Assembly (NCBI GenBank): GCA_903824045.1
Contig: CAIJVD010000006.1
Location: forward strand, 62,001-126,000
Direction: 5' to 3'
Source of the DNA: an uncultured Chlorobiaceae bacterium
GTDB taxonomy: Bacteria > Bacteroidota > Chlorobiia > Chlorobiales > Chlorobiaceae
DNA: 64,000 nt
Below, piece by piece: positions 18,003 through 26,055 of this stretch. The notes beneath the pieces are model-generated. The model had not been told where the DNA came from. It searched no databases and saw only the letters and a list, made by a program, of their open reading frames with translations. Every line of letters begins with the position of its first letter. Position 1 is the stretch's first letter. The translations under genes and the position numbers were made by a program.

Positions 18003-18373
18003 GCGGGCCCGTTCTCGTCGGTTGCTGCGCCCTTTACTGCCGCTTTGACGGCTTCGATGAGCTCGTCGAGTTCCTTGAAGCCGTCAAGCTCCTGTTTGGG
18101 TATCAGCACCCCGATTTCGGCGCCGTTCTTCAGGATTACCGGGTAGACAAACTTGCGTCCATACTTTTTTTCAAACTCGTCACGGTGCAGGAATTCCATG
18201 GGAACGCCTATGGAGGTGCGGAACGCTTTCCATGCCTCAAGCTCGGTGAAGGGCCCATAGGTGAGCTTGCAGAGAGAGCAGTCGTAGCTCTCAGGGCTGA
18301 TGATTTTCCGGCCCAGGTCTATGAGGCTGCTGATGGGGTTGCTGTCGCTGTTGTAGACGAAAATGAGCTTCAT
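17999..18373 (-). CDS. Conserved hypothetical protein
   Basis: 124 aa, soluble. It begins MKLIFVYNSDSNPISSLIDLGRKI and has a CSLCKL motif (two Cys at about residues 32 and 35) and a thioredoxin-like alternation of strands and helices (YGRKFVYPVILKNGAEIGVLIP). I know the sequence type only as an uncharacterised bacterial family; a disulfide-related fold is a guess. Its stop overlaps the msrBA stop by a few bases in convergent orientation. Confidence 0.75.
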   Translation of the reverse strand: MKLIFVYNSDSNPISSLIDLGRKIISPESYDCSLCKLTYGPFTELEAWKAFRTSIGVPMEFLHRDEFEKKYGRKFVYPVILKNGAEIGVLIPKQELDGFKELDELIEAVKAAVKGAATDENGPA

Positions 18374-18484
18374 GGCGGTGTCGGGGTTTTGTCGTTGGCT
18401 AAGAGCAGTCCGTTCCTGTTACTAACACTCGACGCCGTTACGATGTTTCATTTGCCTTGATCTCCGAGCCTTTCAACGGTGCCT

Positions 18485-19036
18485 TCAGGCGGAAGGGGGT
18501 GCTGAGAGGAGCTGAAGTGTCTCTTCGACGGTGGTGCAGGCCCGGTAGTATGAGGCGTGATCTACTGGGAGCATCCTTTCCGCTGCGATACGGTCGAAAA
18601 ACAGAAGGAGCTGATCCCAGAAGCCGTTCAGGTTCAAAAGAATGATCGGTTTCTGGTGGTGGCCAAGGTGTTTCCAGGTGATGACCTCCATCAGCTCGTC
18701 GAGGGTGCCGAACCCTCCGGGAAGCACCAGATAGGCATCTCCCCATTCGGCAAGCCTCATCTTACGCTCGTGCATGGTTTCGACCACATGGAGCTCGCTG
18801 AGCCCGTAATGGGCCACTTCGCGCTCTTCGAGGAAGCGGGGGATGATTCCCTTGACGGTTCCGCCACTCTGAAGCACAGCGTCGGCGATGCATCCCATCA
18901 GCCCGACCCGCCCGCCGCCGTAAACCAAGCTTATGCCGAGCTCCGCCAGTTTTCGGCCGAGCTCGCCGGCTGCTGCAAAATATTCGGCAGGCGCGAGATT
19001 GCTTGAGCTGCAGTAGACGGTTGCCGATGAGATCAT
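18485..19036 (-). CDS. LOG-family nucleotide phosphoribohydrolase (TIGR00730)
   Basis: 183 aa from ATG 19036. The Rossmann-like lysine-decarboxylase-like fold carries the diagnostic PGGFGTLDE motif and the upstream GGGRVGLMG. LOG proteins cleave nucleoside 5'-monophosphates such as cytokinin ribotides, releasing the base; the bacterial substrate is often AMP-like. The ORF-track start (19084) would overlap the glycosyltransferase gene by 44 bp; ATG 19036 lies 4 bp after that gene's stop. It is the third gene of a leftward unit with bchG and the glycosyltransferase. Confidence 0.88.
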   Translation of the reverse strand: MISSATVYCSSSNLAPAEYFAAAGELGRKLAELGISLVYGGGRVGLMGCIADAVLQSGGTVKGIIPRFLEEREVAHYGLSELHVVETMHERKMRLAEWGDAYLVLPGGFGTLDELMEVITWKHLGHHQKPIILLNLNGFWDQLLLFFDRIAAERMLPVDHASYYRACTTVEETLQLLSAPPSA

Positions 19037-19040
19037 AGCG

Positions 19041-19670
19041 CTAATAGTTGAGGGTGATGCTGTCGGCCGTTCGCTGGTAGACATAGGTTTTCGGCTCTTC
19101 GATTATTGTTGCCGGAAAGAGCGCCGAAGCGCGCTCCCAAAGGTCGGCGTCCTCGGCATAGTCCATGTCACGGAACCCTTCGATCTCAAAAAAGAGCTCT
19201 CTTTTGCCGAACAGGGTACCGCCGAGGATGCAGTCTCGGATATGAACGAGCTTTTCGGGATTGTGGCGGTCCTTTACCATTGTGGTTTCATCGCAGAGAA
19301 AGCCGCCTGCGAGCAGCATGATATCTGGCAGTTCGGTGATGATCTCCATCCTTGATTCAAGATGGTTTTCCAGATAGTGGTCGTCGCTGTCGAGAAAGGT
19401 GATGTGCCGGCCGAAGGATGCCTGCATGCCTGCGTTGCGAGAGAGAGCCTGTTTGCAGTTGCGATGCTTCATGTACCGGATCTTCCCCGTGCGGCCGAGG
19501 AAAGGGTCCACTCTCCTGAAAGTGTCGTCGGTGCTCCCGTCATCGACAATAATAAGCTCCCAGTCGGTGAATGTTTGCCCAATAACGCTCTCAACGGCTG
19601 TTTCAAGATGCCGGGCCCGGTTGAAGGTCGGCAGAATGATCGATACCTCGGGCTTGAGGGAGAACTTCAT
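19041..19670 (-). CDS. Family 2 glycosyltransferase
   Basis: 209 aa, a short GT-A enzyme. The nucleotide-sugar-binding start (VSIILPTFNRARHLETAVES) is followed by VDDGSTDDT and the DxD-type motif FLDSDDHY; EDADLWER follows near the C-terminus. No membrane helix is present, so it is probably a cytoplasmic enzyme acting on a membrane acceptor or surface polysaccharide precursor. Acceptor and sugar are unknown. The ATG overlaps the bchG stop (ATGA), which suggests translational coupling. Confidence 0.9.
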   Translation of the reverse strand: MKFSLKPEVSIILPTFNRARHLETAVESVIGQTFTDWELIIVDDGSTDDTFRRVDPFLGRTGKIRYMKHRNCKQALSRNAGMQASFGRHITFLDSDDHYLENHLESRMEIITELPDIMLLAGGFLCDETTMVKDRHNPEKLVHIRDCILGGTLFGKRELFFEIEGFRDMDYAEDADLWERASALFPATIIEEPKTYVYQRTADSITLNY

Positions 19671-20647
19671 GGTTTTGCGGCCTTGATGGCAAGAGCGCAG
19701 GCCAGCATTCCTGCCACCAGAAAGTTCTGCGCAATGGCGTTATATCGTACATCCATGCTTTTCGGCGAGCGCACAAGACTGAACTGCAGGAGAACCTGGG
19801 GGACGATGAGCGCGGTTACAATAAGGGCAAAGGTGTTCTGGCCGATGAGTAGCATGTAGCCAGCCGAAAGGAGCTGGCCCAGGTCTATCAGCACTGCGGC
19901 TATAATTGCGGCACCGGTCTCTCCGAACACCGCCGGAAGAGTTCTGATGCCGACCTGCCGGTCGCCGTCGATCGACTTGAAGTCATTGATCGTCATGGTG
20001 CCAGTGCTGGAGAGCGTAAAGAGTGTGGCAACGATCAGCGACGGCTGAAGGGATTCGATCGAGACGGCCGGATTGAAGGCTATTTCGCCCGCTATCCAGG
20101 GTATGACGAGATAGGATACGGCCACAATGGTGTTGCCCGCCCAGAGCCGCTTTTTCAGCTTGATGGGGTTGGCGCTGTAGAGGTGGGCATTGATGATGCC
20201 GATCACCACATAAAATCCGATCAGCGGCTCTATGAGGTAGCCGGTGATGACCGACACAACTGACCACCCTGCGATGAGCATGGTTGCGTGCTTCAGCGAG
20301 ATCGCCCCGGCAGGAATGGGGCGCGTTGGTTCGTTGATTTCGTCAAGATCCCTGTCGAAATAGTCGTTCAGCATCTGGCAGGTACCGGTGGCCAGAGGGC
20401 CGGTGAGCAGCATGGCGAGAATGAACTTCGTGCCGATGAGATCCTTCCATCCGAAGAAGCCGCTTGAGACGGCGCCGCAGAGAAAACTCCACATGACAGG
20501 AATCCAGGTTACCGGCTTGAGGAATCTGACAAAGAGCGCAAGCTTTGAGAGTGGTTCGGCAGAGCGCAACACTGGAGCTACTGCTTTACGGCAGCAGAGA
20601 GGGCTTAACGCACTCTTTTGGTCGTGTTTTGTGCGAGGGGAGCTCAC
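19667..20647 (-). CDS. bchG: (Bacterio)chlorophyll synthase, UbiA-family prenyltransferase
   Basis: 326 aa polytopic membrane enzyme that esterifies a chlorophyllide with a polyprenyl diphosphate. The prenyl-diphosphate-binding motif NDYFDRDLDEINEPTRPIPAG and the second Asp motif NDFKSIDGDRQVGIRT are both present, with about eight or nine TM helices. The early KPVTWIPVMWSF block is characteristic of the ChlG/BchG branch and argues for bacteriochlorophyll a over the BchK (bacteriochlorophyll c) or UbiA/MenA branches. The start is a GTG with weak upstream signal and an unusual 40-residue N-terminal extension. It is the first gene of an operon with a glycosyltransferase and a LOG protein. Confidence 0.87.
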   Translation of the reverse strand: MSSPRTKHDQKSALSPLCCRKAVAPVLRSAEPLSKLALFVRFLKPVTWIPVMWSFLCGAVSSGFFGWKDLIGTKFILAMLLTGPLATGTCQMLNDYFDRDLDEINEPTRPIPAGAISLKHATMLIAGWSVVSVITGYLIEPLIGFYVVIGIINAHLYSANPIKLKKRLWAGNTIVAVSYLVIPWIAGEIAFNPAVSIESLQPSLIVATLFTLSSTGTMTINDFKSIDGDRQVGIRTLPAVFGETGAAIIAAVLIDLGQLLSAGYMLLIGQNTFALIVTALIVPQVLLQFSLVRSPKSMDVRYNAIAQNFLVAGMLACALAIKAAKP

Positions 20648-21024
20648 CAGGTCGGAATTGGGATAAGTTCAATGGTCAGGCAATCAGCGATTACATGTAA
20701 TACTAAGGAACGGAACCACATATCGCAAATAATCGATGAAGAAAGCCTGCCCGAGCCAGGGCGAAAAGCTTTTTCTGCGGAGCGAATGCTGCGCCCTTGG
20801 CCCCCTGCGGCCATTCTGGCGGCGCAGGACTGTATCATTATGAGTCGCCTGTTCCTTCTGAAGATTCTTCTTTTACTGGCTATAATCCTGTAAGCTGTTT
20901 TCTATAAATAATTTATTGATATATGGCCAAGGGCTGGCATGGTTTGTGTTGAATATCAGGAGAGTCTCATGATCGAGCCATTGCGCTTATTTTTTAAGTC
21001 ACCAAGAATCAAATTTTCTGAACA
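20648..21024. other. 377-bp gap; one tiny hydrophobic ORF, otherwise nothing supported
   Basis: I see no conserved gene. ATG 20840 to TAA 20893 encodes a 17-residue hydrophobic peptide (MSRLFLLKILLLLAIIL) with a weak GCAGGA upstream. The region should contain the diverging promoters of bchG and the outer-membrane protein gene. Confidence 0.4.
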
Positions 21025-21630
21025 ATGAAAAAAGTATTGTTGACAGCAGCGTCGCTTTGCCTGTTTGCCCTGCCTGCCGCCGCAGGGCCATCTCCTTATG
21101 TTGGTGGATCTGTTGGGCCGGGCTTTTTCGGTAACTCGGATGCAACGTACTCCGGCGTCTTCTCGAAGGATTACATGACATACCAGACGGGAGTTCCCTT
21201 CACGCTGGCCGTTGGTCTGAAAAGTGAGGCATACCGGGCTGAAGCCGCCTTCGGCTTTCAGTCGCACGATGTTGAGCAAATCAAGCTGAATGGCATCGAC
21301 CAGTCATCGGTATCCGGGTATAGGGTTTCCATGTACTCCTATATGGCGAACGGATACTATGATATCGATTTGCGGTATGACAGCCTGATGCCCTATGTCA
21401 TGGCGGGTCTGGGTGCAGCACGCCTTCATTCCCGGGAGCCGGCCATATCCTGGGATCGGACGGTATTTGCCTGGCAGGTTGGGGCTGGCGTGAGTGTTCC
21501 GGCAACGCGAAACATCACGCTTGATTTTGCTTACCGCTATTTCAAGCCATCGTCGTACGATGCTGGCAGCGCGACTGATATCAGCAGTTTCAGCCACAAC
21601 TTTCTGCTTGGGGGCAGATATGCCTTCTGA
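21025..21630 (+). CDS. Outer membrane beta-barrel protein (OmpA-like/opacity-type porin fold)
   Basis: 201 aa. The signal peptide (MKKVLLTAASLCLFALPAAAG) is followed by alternating amphipathic strands (YVGGSVGPGFFG, FTLAVGLKSEAYRAEAAFGF, LMPYVMAGLGAARLH) and a C-terminal strand ending in Phe (NFLLGGRYAF), the usual outer-membrane assembly signal. It is predicted to be an 8-stranded barrel. No periplasmic OmpA domain is present. A perfect terminator follows. Confidence 0.88.
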   Translation: MKKVLLTAASLCLFALPAAAGPSPYVGGSVGPGFFGNSDATYSGVFSKDYMTYQTGVPFTLAVGLKSEAYRAEAAFGFQSHDVEQIKLNGIDQSSVSGYRVSMYSYMANGYYDIDLRYDSLMPYVMAGLGAARLHSREPAISWDRTVFAWQVGAGVSVPATRNITLDFAYRYFKPSSYDAGSATDISSFSHNFLLGGRYAF

Positions 21631-21653
21631 GCGGGTTCATCTGTCGAATGGAG

Positions 21654-21682
21654 AAAAGGAGGCGCGCGCCTCCTTTTTTTTT
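21654..21682 (+). terminator. Terminator after the outer-membrane barrel gene
   Basis: AAAAGGAGGCGCGCGCCTCCTTTTTTTT, an unbroken palindrome with flanking A and T tracts. Confidence 0.9.
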
Positions 21683-21804
21683 ATAGCCCCAGGCGCGCCT
21701 CCTCTTCTGATTTGCTGTGGCAACGCTTGCGTTCATGGTTTGTTCTTTGTTAGATTGCAAGGAGAGAAGGGCCTTCATCGTAAACGAGTGTCAACAGCAT
21801 CAGG

Positions 21805-22275
21805 ATGATCACCGCGATATCCAGGTTTTTCCTGGAGATGAAAAAGAGCTTTCTGCTTCATGCGGTTGCGGCACATTTCAGCAATGGTCTTATCCCTGTT
21901 GCGGTACTCTACCTGTTGCTCTTTCTGCTTTCTGCAGATCGCTCCTTCGACGCCACCGTTCTGCATCTGACGGTTATAGTTGTTCTGGCGGTTCCGGTCT
22001 CTTTCTTTTCCGGCCTTCATGAGTGGCTCACAAAATACAAGGGGGCCCCGTCGCCGGTTTTCAGGAAAAAAATTCGTCTTTCGATTCTGCTTTTTCTTCT
22101 CTCTCTTGCCTCCGTTGCACTCCGCGCCAGCGTTCCTGACATTATGGTTCACGAAGGGTTGCTTCACTGGATATATCTCTTGGTGCTTTTTGCCATGCTG
22201 CCAGTGGTTGTTCTGCTTGGTCATTACGGCGGGAAGCTTTCGGCCGGGCAGAGAGCGGCTGCAGCGCGCAAGTAG
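21805..22275 (+). CDS. Four-helix integral membrane protein, possibly DUF2231-like
   Basis: 156 aa. Four TM segments (LLHAVAAHFSNGLIPVAVLYLL, VLHLTVIVVLAVPVSFF, LSILLFLLSLASVALRA, IYLLVLFAMLPVVVLLG) carry several His near helix ends (HAVAAH, HEWL, HEGLLHW, GHYGG). The pattern resembles the DUF2231 membrane family and could bind haem; this is a weak similarity judged by eye. It is a single gene after the barrel-gene terminator. Confidence 0.65.
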   Translation: MITAISRFFLEMKKSFLLHAVAAHFSNGLIPVAVLYLLLFLLSADRSFDATVLHLTVIVVLAVPVSFFSGLHEWLTKYKGAPSPVFRKKIRLSILLFLLSLASVALRASVPDIMVHEGLLHWIYLLVLFAMLPVVVLLGHYGGKLSAGQRAAAARK

Positions 22276-22342
22276 GAACCAGAGGGCTCCGGTCACAATT
22301 TGCTCCTGTTTATCTTGATTTGAACGCAACATTCAGGCAGAT

Positions 22343-22834
22343 ATGGAGATTTTTCTTGAGCCGATAACGCTCGCCGATCGCGAGGATGTTATTGATATTT
22401 TTAACTATTACACCGAAAACAGTTTTGCGGCCTATACCGAGAAGCCCCTTTCCTATGAGAGGTTTGAGGGTTTCATGCAGGCCTCTTGGGGATATCCTGC
22501 ATTGATGGCAAGAGAGAGCTCCGGCGAGGCTCTTGGATTTGGCATGCTTCGGCCATACAGTTCGATTCCTGTGTTTTCAGCAACGGCTGAGCTGACCTGT
22601 TTTCTGAGGCATGGATATACCGGGCTGGGCATCGGAAAGATTATTTTCGCCCACCTTGAGGCCAGGGCCAGAGAGATGGGGATCTCTTCGATTCTTGTTA
22701 GCATCTCTTCGCAGAACGAGGGGAGCCTCCGCTTTCATCTGCAGAACGGGTTCAGGGAGTGCGGTCGTCTGGTCGGAGTCGGCCAGAAGCTGGGTGAACG
22801 GTTCGATGTCATATACTGCCAGAAGTTCCTCTGA
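22343..22834 (+). CDS. GNAT-family N-acetyltransferase (phosphinothricin acetyltransferase-like)
   Basis: 163 aa. The acetyl-CoA-binding motif (GYTGLGIGKIIFAHL) is followed by VSISSQNEGSLRFHLQNGF. The N-terminal IFNYYTENSFAAYTEKP block is that of the Pat/YncA subgroup, which acetylates small amines or amino-acid analogues. The natural substrate is unknown. It is 17 bp upstream of the LysE-type exporter, so the pair may be co-transcribed. Confidence 0.88.
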   Translation: MEIFLEPITLADREDVIDIFNYYTENSFAAYTEKPLSYERFEGFMQASWGYPALMARESSGEALGFGMLRPYSSIPVFSATAELTCFLRHGYTGLGIGKIIFAHLEARAREMGISSILVSISSQNEGSLRFHLQNGFRECGRLVGVGQKLGERFDVIYCQKFL

Positions 22835-22851
22835 TTATAACTTATAGCCCC

Positions 22852-23478
22852 ATGATCGATTCCCATACGCTACTCGCGTTTTTCACGACATCGCTCGTGC
22901 TCGCGCTCTCTCCTGGCCCCGACAATCTCTTTGTGCTCGCACAGTCTGCCCAGAACGGCCGTGCGGCAGGCTTTTATGTCACGCTTGGCCTTTCGACCGG
23001 GCTGATAGGCCACACGGTGGCTGTTGCGCTCGGTCTTGCCGCAATCATTCACGCTTCGCTCGTGGCCTTTACCGTATTAAAATTCATGGGCGCGGCATAC
23101 CTGATCTATCTCGCGTGGCAGGCGTTCAGGGCCGGCACTTCCAGCGGCGGAGCTGAGGATCTTCCGCCGCTTTCCAATGGAGAGCTCTACCGGCGGGGGA
23201 TTCTGATGAACCTGACCAATCCCAAGGTCTCGCTCTTTTTCATGGCATTTCTGCCGCAATTCGCCGATCCCCTGCGCGGTTCAATGACGATGCAGTTTTT
23301 TCAGCTTGGTGGAGTCTTCATCATTGCGACGATAATTGTGTTTGGCACCGTCAGTGTTTTTGCCGGGGGAGCGGGAGAGAAGTTCCGCCGTTCTGCCATG
23401 GCGCAGATGGTGGTCAACAGGGCAGCCGCCCTGATATTTGCCGGCCTTGCCTTCAAGCTGGCACTCTCGGAACGCTGA
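22852..23478 (+). CDS. LysE/RhtB-family amino acid exporter
   Basis: 208 aa with six predicted TM helices. The family motif ALSPGPDNLFVLAQSAQNGRAAG sits in the first loop. NLTNPKVSLFFMAFLPQF and the hydrophobic C-terminal helix AALIFAGLAFKLAL complete the profile. It exports amino acids or homoserine-lactone-like molecules by proton antiport. It probably forms a transcription unit with the GNAT gene. Confidence 0.9.
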   Translation: MIDSHTLLAFFTTSLVLALSPGPDNLFVLAQSAQNGRAAGFYVTLGLSTGLIGHTVAVALGLAAIIHASLVAFTVLKFMGAAYLIYLAWQAFRAGTSSGGAEDLPPLSNGELYRRGILMNLTNPKVSLFFMAFLPQFADPLRGSMTMQFFQLGGVFIIATIIVFGTVSVFAGGAGEKFRRSAMAQMVVNRAAALIFAGLAFKLALSER

Positions 23479-23610
23479 ACGGGGGGGCGACCGCTCGATT
23501 GATGCCATACTCGAATGGGTTTGGTTGCCAGTCGACCGCTTTCTGAAAAAAGCATGCAGGAACATCTTGCCGAAGACGCGCTCTTTACATGAGAATTTCT
23601 TTTGTTTTGT

Positions 23611-23652
23611 AGTACGGAAATGCGTACAATTAATAATACGTCTTAATGTACA
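23611..23652 (+). promoter_or_regulatory. Candidate YefM/Phd autoregulatory operator
   Basis: Three GTAC cores lie at 23612, 23624 and 23648: AGTACG, CGTACA and a perfect TGTACA. The spacings are 12 and 24 bp, all on one helical face. The YefM-YoeB operator in E. coli is built on TGTACA hexamers with 12-bp spacing. The last repeat lies 17 bp before the antitoxin ATG. Confidence 0.6.
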
Positions 23653-23668
23653 GTGATTTGTCTTGTTT

Positions 23669-23911
23669 ATGGGAAGAATCAATCTCGAGGAGGATATCAA
23701 GCCTCTGTCCGAGTTTCGCGCCAACACCGCCTCCCTGGTGAAGCATGTAAAGAAGACCGGGCGCCCTCTCGTGCTGACTCAGTACGGGAAGAGCACGGTT
23801 GTGTTGCTCGATGTCAGGCAGTATCAGTCCATGGTTTCCTGTGTCGAATTATCCCTTGACGTCAGGGGTGGGCAGCAGGGAGGTCGCAAGAGGGATGGTA
23901 TTGTTTCCTGA
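23669..23911 (+). CDS. Solitary Phd/YefM-family antitoxin
   Basis: 80 aa. The N-terminal DNA-binding part typical of the family is readable (LSEFRANTASLVKHVKKTGRPLVLTQYGKSTVVLLDVRQYQSM). The usual toxin-neutralising C-terminal helix is short and replaced by Gly/Arg-rich residues (GGQQGGRKRDG). No RelE/YoeB/Doc toxin follows; the next gene is a D,D-carboxypeptidase. It may be a decayed toxin-antitoxin pair or an antitoxin acting on a distant toxin. ATG 23669 is preferred to the TTG at 23663. Confidence 0.82.
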   Translation: MGRINLEEDIKPLSEFRANTASLVKHVKKTGRPLVLTQYGKSTVVLLDVRQYQSMVSCVELSLDVRGGQQGGRKRDGIVS

Positions 23912-24007
23912 ACTGAGTTTTTTTGTTTGAAAAGCCGGTATATATCCGTCCGGTTTTGTACTTTCGTTTTATTCCAGACTACCAAGAACCCCCCGAGCCA
24001 ACGCCTT

Positions 24008-25240
24008 ATGCCAGATCAGCTCCTGACAAACGTTACTGACCGCTCATTGAAGCAGGTGTTATTTTCAGGCAGAAATCCTCTTTCACTCTCTCTGCTCGTC
24101 GCCTTTGCACTCGTTGCGGCCGTGTTCTCCCCCTCCGTGCTTCTTGCCGTACCAGGTGATGACACCTCTTCTGTGAGGATTCCCATTGAGTCCTTTATCG
24201 TCAAGGATATCAGCGGTTCCAAGGTGCTGATGTCGAAGGATATCGACAGGCCGGTTTCCCCTGCGAGTCTCACCAAGGTGCTGACCTGCGTTATGGCCAT
24301 TGAGAGCGGAAAACTCGACCAGGATGTGGTGATCACCAAAGAGTCGACCGAGGTGGAGCCATCGAAGGCGGGGTTGAGGGTTGGAGACCGTGTCAAGCTT
24401 CTGGATCTTGTCAAGGCGGCTATGGTCAACTCAAGCAATGATGCGGCCTTTGCCATCGCCATCCATCTTGGCGGAAATGTCAACTCTTTCGTTGCTTCGA
24501 TGAATTCCAGGGCGAAGGCGCTGGGCATGAAGAATTCAAAGTTTACCAATCCGGCAGGCTTCGACAAGGGTATCTACGCTGGCAACACCTCTACGGCTGG
24601 AGACCTTTTGTGCCTGACTGAGCACGCCATCCGCAATCCTGTGTTCAACGAGATAGCCCGGCTTGAACGGGCGGTTTTTACCGAGCAGACCCATCACAAG
24701 GTTTTTTCTCTCAAGACACACAACAAGCTGCTCGACAAATATCCTTATGCCGTCGGCATCAAGACCGGATATACCTGCAAGGCAGGGCGCTGCCTGATCG
24801 GTCGGGCTATCAAGGACAATAGAGACGTTCTTCTGGTGATGCTCAATGCAAAGACGGACCGTTGGGGCGTAGCCGCCGAGATGTTTGACAGCGCCCTTCA
24901 AGTGAACGGTGCGGATCGGTCCGGGATTGCTCTGGCGCATCGGGGTGCTTCTCAGGGGTTGAACATTGCAGCCGAAGGCAAATCGCTGAAGCAGGGCAAG
25001 AGAGCAGGAAAGCATGCTCTTGCAGTTGCGTCTTTGCCGAGGCATGGAAGAAAGGCTTCGATAGCCGCACTCAAGCATGGTCGGCGCGCGGAGCGCAATG
25101 TTGCAACGGTCGCAAAATCGAACCGGCGTCTGGACCGCAAGTCGCTTGCGCTTTCAAAATCGATGAGGAAGTCAAAAAAGAGGGACCTTGCCCTGTCAAA
25201 AACAGTCAGAAAAAACCGGCGGAAGGCGGATCTGTCCTGA
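24008..25240 (+). CDS. dacA: D-alanyl-D-alanine carboxypeptidase (PBP5/6, S11 family) with basic tail
   Basis: 410 aa from ATG 24008. An N-terminal hydrophobic export segment precedes the three penicillin-binding motifs S87xxK (SPASLTKVL), SSN (142-144) and K252TG (GIKTGYT). The enzyme trims the terminal D-Ala of peptidoglycan stem peptides in the periplasm. Instead of the amphipathic membrane anchor of E. coli PBP5, the last ~100 residues are very Lys/Arg-rich with degenerate repeats (e.g. LALSKSMRKSKKRDLALSKTVRK). The ORF-track start 81 bp upstream is rejected because ATG 24008 is nearer the signal peptide. Confidence 0.92.
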   Translation: MPDQLLTNVTDRSLKQVLFSGRNPLSLSLLVAFALVAAVFSPSVLLAVPGDDTSSVRIPIESFIVKDISGSKVLMSKDIDRPVSPASLTKVLTCVMAIESGKLDQDVVITKESTEVEPSKAGLRVGDRVKLLDLVKAAMVNSSNDAAFAIAIHLGGNVNSFVASMNSRAKALGMKNSKFTNPAGFDKGIYAGNTSTAGDLLCLTEHAIRNPVFNEIARLERAVFTEQTHHKVFSLKTHNKLLDKYPYAVGIKTGYTCKAGRCLIGRAIKDNRDVLLVMLNAKTDRWGVAAEMFDSALQVNGADRSGIALAHRGASQGLNIAAEGKSLKQGKRAGKHALAVASLPRHGRKASIAALKHGRRAERNVATVAKSNRRLDRKSLALSKSMRKSKKRDLALSKTVRKNRRKADLS

Positions 25241-25259
25241 CAAATTCAATCGGTGACTT

Positions 25260-25562
25260 ATGATAAAACATATCGTAATGTGGCGGCTGAAGGATGCTGC
25301 GCATGGCAATGATCGCCGGACTAACGCCTTTTTGATCAAAGAGAAGCTTGAGGCTCTGAGGGGAAGGATCCCGGGGATGATCGCTATTGAGGCGGGAGTT
25401 GATTTCAGCGCCAGCGAGAGTTCAGGTGATGTCGTCCTCTATAGCGAATTCGTTGATCGTGCTGCTCTTGATGCTTACCAGGAGAATCCTGAACATCTTC
25501 TCCTGAAGCCTTTTATCGGAGAGGCGGCCCTTGATCGCAGGGTGGTTGACTATGAGGTTTGA
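25260..25562 (+). CDS. Dabb (stress-responsive A/B barrel) family protein
   Basis: 100 aa. It opens MIKHIVMWRLKD with the conserved His of the family, followed by the ferredoxin-like alpha-beta barrel pattern and the C-terminal YQENPEHLLLKPFI segment. Members are small dimeric proteins of mostly unknown role. It is 19 bp after the carboxypeptidase gene and ends at a terminator, so probably in the same transcript. Confidence 0.88.
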   Translation: MIKHIVMWRLKDAAHGNDRRTNAFLIKEKLEALRGRIPGMIAIEAGVDFSASESSGDVVLYSEFVDRAALDAYQENPEHLLLKPFIGEAALDRRVVDYEV

Positions 25563-25600
25563 AGGTCTCTTGAGCTGGCAGAAAAAGATCGAAGGGAAAT

Positions 25601-25638
25601 AAAAAAAGCGGCAGGGCGCAAGCCCTCCGCTTTTTTTA
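25601..25638. terminator. Bidirectional terminator between Dabb gene and ferredoxin gene
   Basis: AAAAAAAGCGG-ca-GGGC-gca-AGCCC-tc-CGCTTTTTTT; A- and T-tracts on both sides serve both converging genes. Confidence 0.85.
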
Positions 25639-25656
25639 TTTCATCTACCTGATGGT

Positions 25657-25839
25657 TTATCCCTTGACGATAGCGTCAGATGGGCAAACAGCTGCACATG
25701 CAGCTTCGCCGCCGTCGCATTCGGTGCAGGTTCCTGCGTCAATGACGTAAACGTCGTCTCCGGCAGAGATAGCGGTGACTGGACATTCCGGTTCACAAGC
25801 TCCGCAGTAGGTGCATTCTTCGGTAATGTAGAGTGCCAT
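25657..25839 (-). CDS. 2[4Fe-4S] ferredoxin
   Basis: 60 aa bacterial ferredoxin. The first cluster motif is C9xxC12xxC15...C19P and the second is C38xxC41-x6-C48-xxx-C52P. In green sulfur bacteria such ferredoxins take electrons from the type I reaction centre and feed reductive-TCA enzymes and FNR. It has its own AT-rich upstream region (25840-26055), separate from the second ferredoxin gene. Confidence 0.95.
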   Translation of the reverse strand: MALYITEECTYCGACEPECPVTAISAGDDVYVIDAGTCTECDGGEAACAAVCPSDAIVKG

Positions 25840-26055
25840 ATTACGATTCCTCGCTTAAATGTTGAAAAAATATGAAAGAAAGAACGATTCGGGTCAATTT
25901 TGGATAATATAAGTTTTTTTGATCAGGTCAAAAAAAACCCATCATACTTGCCACGTTTTATTCTTGAGGGGCACAATCTTATGCTGCGTGAGCTGGCGTG
26001 AAACTGTTGTTTGAGGAGCATTCGATTACCTGTTTTGCCGTAAGAAGCAGTGCCT

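Noticed and set aside
20933-20952. TGGCATGGTTTGTGT near 20935 as a sigma-54 promoter
   Set aside because: The -12 GC is missing (GT); spacing fits but the essential dinucleotide does not.
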